Shown here piece by piece: positions 50,201 to 59,200 of a stretch of 64,000 bases of DNA. How positions within the stretch are numbered: position 1 is the stretch's first letter; every line of letters begins with the position of its first letter. Under the pieces are notes generated by a model. That model searched no databases. It was not told the DNA's origin and saw only the letters and a list, made by a program, of their open reading frames with translations. Made by a program: the position numbers and the translations under genes. The DNA comes from Candidatus Peribacteria bacterium. GTDB taxonomy: Bacteria > Patescibacteriota > Gracilibacteria > Peribacterales > Peribacteraceae. The stretch is taken from contig JAHFJM010000003.1 of assembly GCA_023245935.1 (NCBI GenBank), positions 69,063 to 133,062 on the forward strand. The letters run 5' to 3'.

Positions 50201-53200
50201 GACTGAACAGGGAACACTGATCACACGCTACGGACTCACATTCCTCTCCGGCAGTTCACTGGCTGAAATCAGCGGGTTCAATAATTACATCAACTTCCGG
50301 GAAGGCATCGGTACCGATTCCACGATGCGTCTCACGAATCAAGGCAATCTCCGGAACATCGGGTCGATTCAGGCAGGGGAGACGCTGCTCACGGCGGGAG
50401 GAACGCTTGCGGCGAAAGTCGATTACGCGGCGGGTACCAATGCGTATTCCGTCGCGGTCGGAGACATCAACGGCGACGGTAAGGCAGATATGGCAGTTGC
50501 CAACTATGGCAGTGATTCTGTTTCTGTCTTCATCAATACGGGCACGGGAAGTTTTGCGACGAAGGTCGATTACACAACCGGAACCAGTCCGTACTCCGTT
50601 GCGATCGGTGACCTCAACGGTGATGGAAAGCCCGATCTCGCAGTGAGCAACAATGGCAGTTCTTCCGTTTCCATCTTCCTGAATAAAGGCAACGGAACGT
50701 TTGCTGCGAAGGTCGATTACACCACCGGTTCCGGTCCGCGCTTCCTTGCCATCGGTGACCTGAATGGCGATGGCAAGCAGGATGTTGCCGCTGCGAGTTT
50801 CGGCGGTAATTCCGTCTCCGTTCTTCTGAATAACGGCAACGGTACCTTCGCTGCAAAAGTGGATTACACGGTGGGGAGTGCCAATCCATATTCCGTTGCC
50901 ATCGGCGACCTCAACGGTGACGGCAAACCGGATCTTGCCGTTGCGGTTCTCAACAGTACCACGATCGCCATCTTCCTGAACAATGGCGACGGCACCTTCG
51001 CCGCAAAGGTCAATTACACGGTGGGTTCCGATCCGACCTCCATTGCCATCGGTGATCTCAACGCTGACGGCAAACCCGATCTCGCCGTTTCAAACAGCAG
51101 TAGCAGCTTTATCTCCATTCTCATCAATAACGGCAACGGAACCTTCGCAACAAAAGTCGATTACACCACGGGGAATAATCCTTATTCCGTTGCCATCGGT
51201 GATCTGAGTGGCGACGGCAAGCCGGATATTGCAGCTACGAACATCAATGGTTTCGTCTCCATCTTCATCAATAACGGCAACGGCACCTTCGCCGCAAAAG
51301 TGGATTACACCACCGGTTCTTCTCCGCTGTCAGTTGCCATCGGTGATCTGAATAGTGATGGCAAGGCAGATCTTGCCGTTTCTAACTACGGCAGTGACTC
51401 CGTCTCTGTTTTCCTCAACCGGTCCCGTACCATTCTCTTCGCTTCCGCCTCGACTGGAGGTGTCGTCGGTATCGGTACACCCACGCCTGGAGCCAAACTC
51501 TCGGTTTCCGGTGCGGTGATTATCAGTGCCAGAGGCGACCTTGCGAATGCGCGCACGGACAGCGGTATCGCACTCGAAGTGGCAGGCACCATCTCCGGTT
51601 CCGCGCTGAAACTCATGAACAACTTGTCGGTTTCCGGGACGATTCTCTCCGTTGGAACGATCACCACTCGAGGCACGCTGTCCGGAAATAATCTCATCGT
51701 TTCCCACAGCGCATCGATCTCCGGTGCGCTTCTCGTTCTCACAAGCATTACGTCGAAGGGTTCGCTCTCCGGTGCCACATTCTTCGGTGCGGGACTTGGC
51801 AGTTGCACGAACTCGAATCAGAAGCTTCTCTATGACCCTGCAACGGGAAAATTCAACTGTTCGACGGATTACGCCGGTTCGACATTCGGTTCCGGGAATA
51901 CGATCACGATTGGTGATGCGCGGTACGTGAATGCCAGTGGCGACACGATGACCGGAGCACTCACGATCAATCTGAGTTCCGGCTTCATTGGGCTGAAAGT
52001 ATTGCAGACCGCTTCCGGAAATATTCTGCACGCGGAGAAAGATCTCACGAGTTCGGGAACACTGACTGTCAGTGGAATCGCGAGATTCAAGAACAACGTG
52101 AACGTTGTCGGAACGGTCTCCGGAGGCGCACTCACGGTCATGAACGGCACAAGTTACTTCCTCGGTTCTCTTGGCATCGGAAACACGTCTCCAAAAGCAA
52201 AACTTGATGTTCTGGGCACGATTTCGGGCTCTACGCTCGTTATCTCTAAAAACGGTTCGTTCTCCGGTTCGCTTGTCGTTGTCTCGAACATCACGACTCG
52301 CGGCACACTCTCCGGAACCAATCTAACGGTCTCGAAGTCCGCATCGATCTCGGGTTCACTCCTCGTCAAAACATCGATCACCTCGAAGGGCTCTCTCTCC
52401 GGTGTGACGATTGCAGGGTTCAATCTTGGCTCCTGCAACGGCGCCTCTCAGAAACTGCTCTACAACAACTCGACGCAGAAATTCGAGTGCGGATCGGATG
52501 TCGGTGCGAATTCCATCGGTTCCGGCAACGTGCTGGCCATTGGCGACGCTCGCTACGTCAAGAAGCAAGGCGACACGATGACAGGCGCACTCATCATCAA
52601 CCTCAGTTCCGGTTTCCTCGGACTTCGCATTCTGCAGATGGCATCCGGATCGATCCTTCATGCCGAGAAATCTCTCACGAGTTCAGGTCTTCTGATGGTG
52701 ACGCAGTCGACGGTTCGAGGATCCGGAGCACTCGTCGTCGAGCAGAGATCCAATTCCACCGGTGCCTACATCCGCGGTTCCGGCGCACACATCAATGCAC
52801 CGCTCCTCGTCCTCGACAGCTCGACGGGTTCGTACAGGGCTCCGCACATCCTCTTCGGATACAAAGGAACATTCGACGTCGCACTCTGGCGCACAACGGG
52901 TGCGGTCCTCAACTTATCGGGTCATTTGCTTCCAAGTCTCACGAACAAATTCGATCTTGGTTCTTCCGCCAATCGTTGGAGGTCTCTCTACCTCTCCGGT
53001 GGAACGATGTACTTAGGCACTGCAGCCAATCAGGCGAGCATCAACTTCAACACCTCAGCCTCCCGCTTCGGGATCGATGCGAATGCGGACGGAACGAATG
53101 AACTCTCGATTCTCAGTATCGGAAACGTCGGCATCGGCACCGGTAGTCCGAAAGCAAAACTCGATGTAGCGGGAACGATCTCCGGCACAACGCTGACCAT

Positions 53201-56200
53201 CAGCAAGAACGGTTCGTTCTCGGGCGCTCTCGTCGTGAAGTCGAGTATTACGTCGAGAGGATCGCTCTCCGGTGTGACGATTGCAGGGTTCAATCTTGGC
53301 TCCTGCAACGGCTCAAGCCAGAAACTTCTCTACAACAACTCGACACAGAAATTCGAGTGCGGCTCCGATCAGTCGGGAGGTTCTGCAAACAGCGGCACGG
53401 TGCTCTCGATCGGCAATGCTCGCTATGTGCTGAAGCAAGGCGACACGATGACCGGCACACTCAAGAGTCGCGGCTTCCTCCTCGCCTCGGGTACGACCCT
53501 CTCCGAGATGTCGGGTTGGAACGAATACCTGAATTTGCCTCACTCGGGCATTGGAACAAATTCAGTCACTCGTCTCACGAACAACGGTGATCTCGTGAAC
53601 ATCGGTACGATTCAATCCGGCGAAGCGCACTTCAGGAGGGGAGGAACGTTTGCGGGGAAGGTGGATTACACGTCTGGGACACCTTATTCCGTTGCCATCG
53701 GTGACCTCAACGGTGACGGAAAACAGGATCTTGCAACCGTCAACGTTGACGGCAACTCCGTCTCGATCTTCATCAATACCGGCACGGGTTCATTTGCTAC
53801 AAAAGTCGATTACACAACTGGAAGTGTTCCAGAAAGCGTTGCAATCGGCGATCTGAATGGTGATGGGAAACCAGACCTTGCAGTAGCCAACTACACCAGC
53901 GCCTCAGTCTCTGTCTTCCTGAACAACGGCAACGGCACATTTGCTTCAAAAGTTGACTACACAGCCGGATCGAATCCGCACTCCGTCGCAATCGGCGATC
54001 TGAATGGAGATGGAAAACAGGATCTTGCAGTAGCGAATTACTTCGGTAATTCTGTCTCCGTCATTCTGAACAACGGCAACGGAACCTTCGCTGCAAAAGT
54101 CGACTATACAACCGGATCGAATCCGTACTCCGTTGCCATCGGTGACCTCAATGGTGACGGAAAAAAGGATCTCGCCCTCGCAAACGGTGGCAGTGATTCC
54201 GTCTCCGTCTTCCTGAACAACGGCAACGGCACCTTTGTCGCGAAGGTCGATTACACGACGGGGATTGTTCCTTATTCTGTTGCAATCGGTGATCTGAACG
54301 GCGATGGGAAAGCAGACCTTGCAGTAGCCAATTACACTAGTTCTTCCGTCTCCATCTTCCAGAACAACGGCAATGGCACCTTCGCTACAAAGGTAGATTA
54401 CACAACGGGAAATAATCCTTATTCCGTTGCAATCGGTGATCTAACCGGTGACGGAAAACCTGATCTTGCCGTTGCAAACGGCAATGCGAACACCGTCTCC
54501 ACATTCCAGAATAATGGCAACGGTACCTTTGCCGCGAAGATCGATTACGGGGCGGGCACCAATCCTTCCTCCGTTGCCATCGGTGATCTGAACAATGACG
54601 GTAAGGCGGATATGGCAACGGCAAACTACGGCACCACCGTTTCCATCTTCCTCAATCTCTCCCGCACCATTCTGTATGCCTCCTCCGGCACCGGTGGAGC
54701 CGTTGGTATCGGTACACCCACACCGGGTTCCGCACTCGCCGTCTCCGGTGCCGTGCTCATCAACGCAAACGGCAATATTCTGAATACCAAAGCAGACGTC
54801 GGGCTTGCACTCGAGGTGATCGGCACGATGTCCGGTCGTGTGCTCCATGCGCAGGATTTGATCACATCATCCGGTTCGCTCATCGTCGAAGGAACGATCT
54901 CGGGAGCGACACTCAGAGGAGCAGGTCTTGCAAGCTGCAACGGTGCAAGCCAGAAACTTCTGTACAACAACTCCACGAACAAATTCGAATGTGGAACCGA
55001 TCTCACCGGAGCATCCGGTACGCCGTTCAGTTCCGGCAACGTTCTCACCATCATCGACGCGCGGTACGTGAAGAAGCAAGGAGACACGATGACCGGAGCA
55101 CTCACGATCAATCTCTCCAGCGGTTTCCTCGGACTCAAACTCCTCAACACCGCTTCCGGAAACATTCTCCACGCCGAGAAAGATTTGAGCAGCTCGGGAA
55201 CACTTACTGTGAATGGCATCGCGAGGTTCAAGAATAACCTCAACGTCGTCGGCACGGTTTCCGGAGCCGCTCTCACAATCATGAATGGCACATCGTACAT
55301 GCTCGGTTCCGTCGGCATCGGGAACACTTCTCCGAAAGCGAAGCTGGATGTCTCGGGCACGATCTCAGGCACAACGCTGACGATTTCCAGAAACGGTTCC
55401 TTCTCCGGTTCACTCATCGTCAAAAACAACCTCTCCGGCAGCAGTTTCTACGGCGCCGGGCTCGGTGACTGTAATAATTCCACCAACTCCAAACTGATCT
55501 ACAACAATGCAACCGGAAAGTTCGGCTGTGCGACGGATCAAACTGCGGTGGGTATTTCATACACTGCCGCCTCAAACATCTTCGTCAATCAGTCCGGCGA
55601 TACGATGACCGGCGCACTCACGATCAACCTCAGTTCCGGTTACCTTGGGCTTAAAGTTCTCCAGACCGCTTCCGGAAATATTCTCCATGCCGAGAAAGAT
55701 CTTACGTCTTCGGGCACCCTCACGGTGGTCGGAGTCGCAAGATTTAAGAATAATGTGAACGTCGTTGGCACGGTCTCGGGTGCAGCACTGACCGTCATGA
55801 ACGGAACGAGCTACTTCCTCGGTTCTTTGGGTATAGGCAACACATCGCCGAAAGCGAAGTTGGATGTGCGCGGAACAATCTCTGGTACAACACTCACGAT
55901 CTCGGGCAACGGTTCATTCTCCGGTTCTCTCATCGTCAAGAACAACTTGTCCGGTAGTAGCTTCTACGGTGCCGGGCTTGGTGACTGTAACAATTCGACA
56001 TCCAACAAGCTCATCTACAACAATGCAACCGGCAAGTTCGGCTGTGCGACAGATCAGACAGCGGCAGGACTATCCTTCACGAATGCCGATGGGATCTACG
56101 TTAATCAGGCAGGAGACACAATGACCGGAGCGCTCACGATTAACTTGAGTAGCGGCTATCTTGGATTGAAGATTTTGCAGACCGCTTCCGGAAACATTCT

Positions 56201-59200
56201 CCATGCAGAGAAAAATCTCACATCGTCCGGAACAATCGTCTCCGTTGGAGACATTGTTTCCAAAAACGGAACCGCAAAAACCAAAGGCTACGTTCTTTTC
56301 TCCGGTGCAACACTCGCTGAAATGTCCGGATGGAACGAGTACCTCAACATCATTCATTCCGGACTCGGCACAAACTCCGTCACTCGTCTCACGAATCAGG
56401 GTGATCTCGTCAATATCGGTACGATACAATCGGGCGAAGCACACATGCGAAGGGGCGGGACGTTTGCACCGAAAGTAGATTATACGACAGGTTCAGGTCC
56501 TTACTCCCTTGCCACTGGAGACCTGAATGGTGATGGAAAGGCAGATTTGGCAGTTGCCGTATCCAGCGGAAACTCAGTCGCGGTTCTCCTCAATACTGGT
56601 ACTGGCTCCTTTGCAACGAAGGTCGATTACACAACCGGAAGCGGTCCTATATCCGTTGCCATCGGTGACCTCAATGGTGACGGAAAGCCGGATCTCGCAG
56701 TTGCGAATCAAAGCGATTCCTCCGTTTCCATCTTCCTCAATAACGGTAACGGAACGTTTGCTACGAAGGTGGATTACACAACAGGAACAAGCCCACATTC
56801 CGTTGCCATCGGAGATCTGAACGGCGATGGCAAGGCAGATTTGGCAGTTACCAAAAACGGCAGTGCCTCCGTCGCAATCTTCCTCAATAACGGTAACGGA
56901 ACGTTTGCTACAAACGTGGATTACACGACAGGAACAAGTCCATTTTTCGTTGCTATTGGTGATCTGAACGGCGATGGCAAGGCAGATTTGGCAGTTGCCA
57001 ACAACGGCAGCACCTCCGTTTCCGTTTTGATCAATAGCGGCAATGGTACCTTCGCTGCAAAGGTCGACTATACAACCGGTACTCAGCCTCAATCCGTTGC
57101 CATTGGCGATCTGAATGGAGACGGAAAGTCCGATCTTACGGTAGCGAACGAAGGTAGCAATTCCGTCTCCGTCTTCATCAATAGCGGCAATGGTACCTTC
57201 GCTGCAAAGGTCGACTACGCGACTGCAACCCTTCCAGACTCCGTTGCCATTGGTGACCTGAACGGAGATGGCAAGGCAGATTTGGCAGTTGCCAACAACG
57301 GCAGCACCTCTATCTCCATTTTCCTCAATAATGGTAACGGAACCTTTGCCACGAAGGTGGATTACACGACAGGAACAAGTCCATATTCCGTTGCCATTGG
57401 TGACCTGAACGGCGATGGCAAGGCAGATTTGGCAGTAACCAACATCAACAGTTCCTCCGTCTCTATCCTCCTCAACGTCAGTAAAACCATCCTCTATGCC
57501 TCCTCCGGCACAGGCGGAGCCGTTGGTATCGGCACGCCGACTCCCGGATCCGCACTCGCCGTGTCCGGTGCGGTGATCATCAACGCGAACGGCAATATCG
57601 TGAATACGAAAGCCGATGTAGGGCTTGCGCTTGAAGTGATCGGTACAGCATCCGGTCGCGTGTTGCATGCGCAGGATGTGCTCCGCTCCAGCGGCTCACT
57701 GATCGTCGAAGGGAACATGTCCGGAGCGACACTGCAGGGTGCGGGGCTTGCGAGCTGCAACGGTGCAACGCAGAAACTTCTCTACAACAATTCGACGAAG
57801 AAATTCGAGTGTGGCAGCGATTTCCTCGGTTCCTTCGGTTCCGGAAATGTGGTGACGATTGGCGATTCCCGCTACGTCCGCACCTCCGGCTCGACGATGA
57901 CCGGAGCACTCACGATCAACCTTACCTCCGGCTACCTCGGGCTCAAAATCATGCAGACAGCCTCCGGAAATATTCTCCATGCGGAGAAGAGTCTCACATC
58001 GTCGGGAACCATCATCGCAGCGCTCGATATCATCGCGAAGGGAACGATGAAGAGTGACGGCTACGTCTTCAGCTCCGGCACAACACTTGCGGAGATGAGT
58101 GGCTGGAACGAATACACAAACCTCATTCACAGCGGTCTTGGCACAAATTCTGTTGTACGTCTCACAAACCAAGGCGATCTCGTGAATATCGGGACGATTC
58201 AATCCGGAGAAGCACACATGCGCAGAGGCGGAACGTTTGCTGCGAAGGTCGACTACATAACAGGAACAAGCCCTTATTCTGTTGCCATCGGAGACCTGAA
58301 TGGCGATGGGAAGGCTGATCTTGCAGTAGTCAATCTTAACAACTCCGTCTCCGTCTTCATCAACACCGGCACAGGTTCTTTTGCTACGAAGGTCGATTAC
58401 ACGACGGGAACGAGCCCTCAGTCTGTTGCTATCGGTGACCTCAATGGCGATGGAAAACCAGATCTGGCAGTCGCAAACGAAAATAGTGACTCCGTTTCAG
58501 TCTTTATGAATAACGGCAATGGTACCTTTGCGACGAAAGTCGACTACATAACGGGAAGCCTTCCTTATTCCGTTGCGATTGGAGACCTGAACGGCGATGG
58601 TAAGGCGGATCTTGCGGTGGCGAATTACATCAGTAACTTCGGCAGTTCCTCCGTCTCCGTCTTCATCAATACCGGCAATGGTATCTTCGCAGCAAAGGTC
58701 GATTACACAACGGGAACCGCTTCTACTTACGTTGCCATTGGAGATCTCAATGGCGATGGGAAGGCTGATCTTGCAGTGACGAATACTCTAAGCGACACCG
58801 TCTCCGTCTTCCTGAATAATGGCAACGGCACCTTTGCGACGAAGGTCGATTACACGACTGGAAGTCAGCCTTTCTCCGTCGCCATCGGAGACCTGAATGG
58901 CGATGGGAAGGCTGATCTTGCAGTAGTCAATCTTAACAACTCCGTCTCCGTCTTCATCAACACCGGCACAGGTTCTTTTGCTACGAAGGTCGATTACACA
59001 ACGGGAGCCGGTTCTTATTTCCTTGCCATCCGAGACCTCAACGGTGATGGGAAGCTGGATCTCGTTTCAGCAAACTATTATGACGACTCCGTTTCCGTCT
59101 TGCTCAATAATGGTAACGGCACCTTCGCGACAAAAGTCGATTACACAACGGGGGATGGTCCGAGTGGAGTTGCCATTGGAGATCTCAATGGCGATGGGAA

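Noticed and set aside
56574-57668. 364-codon antisense ORF across giant 2 propeller block C
   Set aside because: It arises because the repeated, strongly biased blade codons lack stops in the opposite frame. Its sequence is just the complement of blades and has no start signal or known domain.
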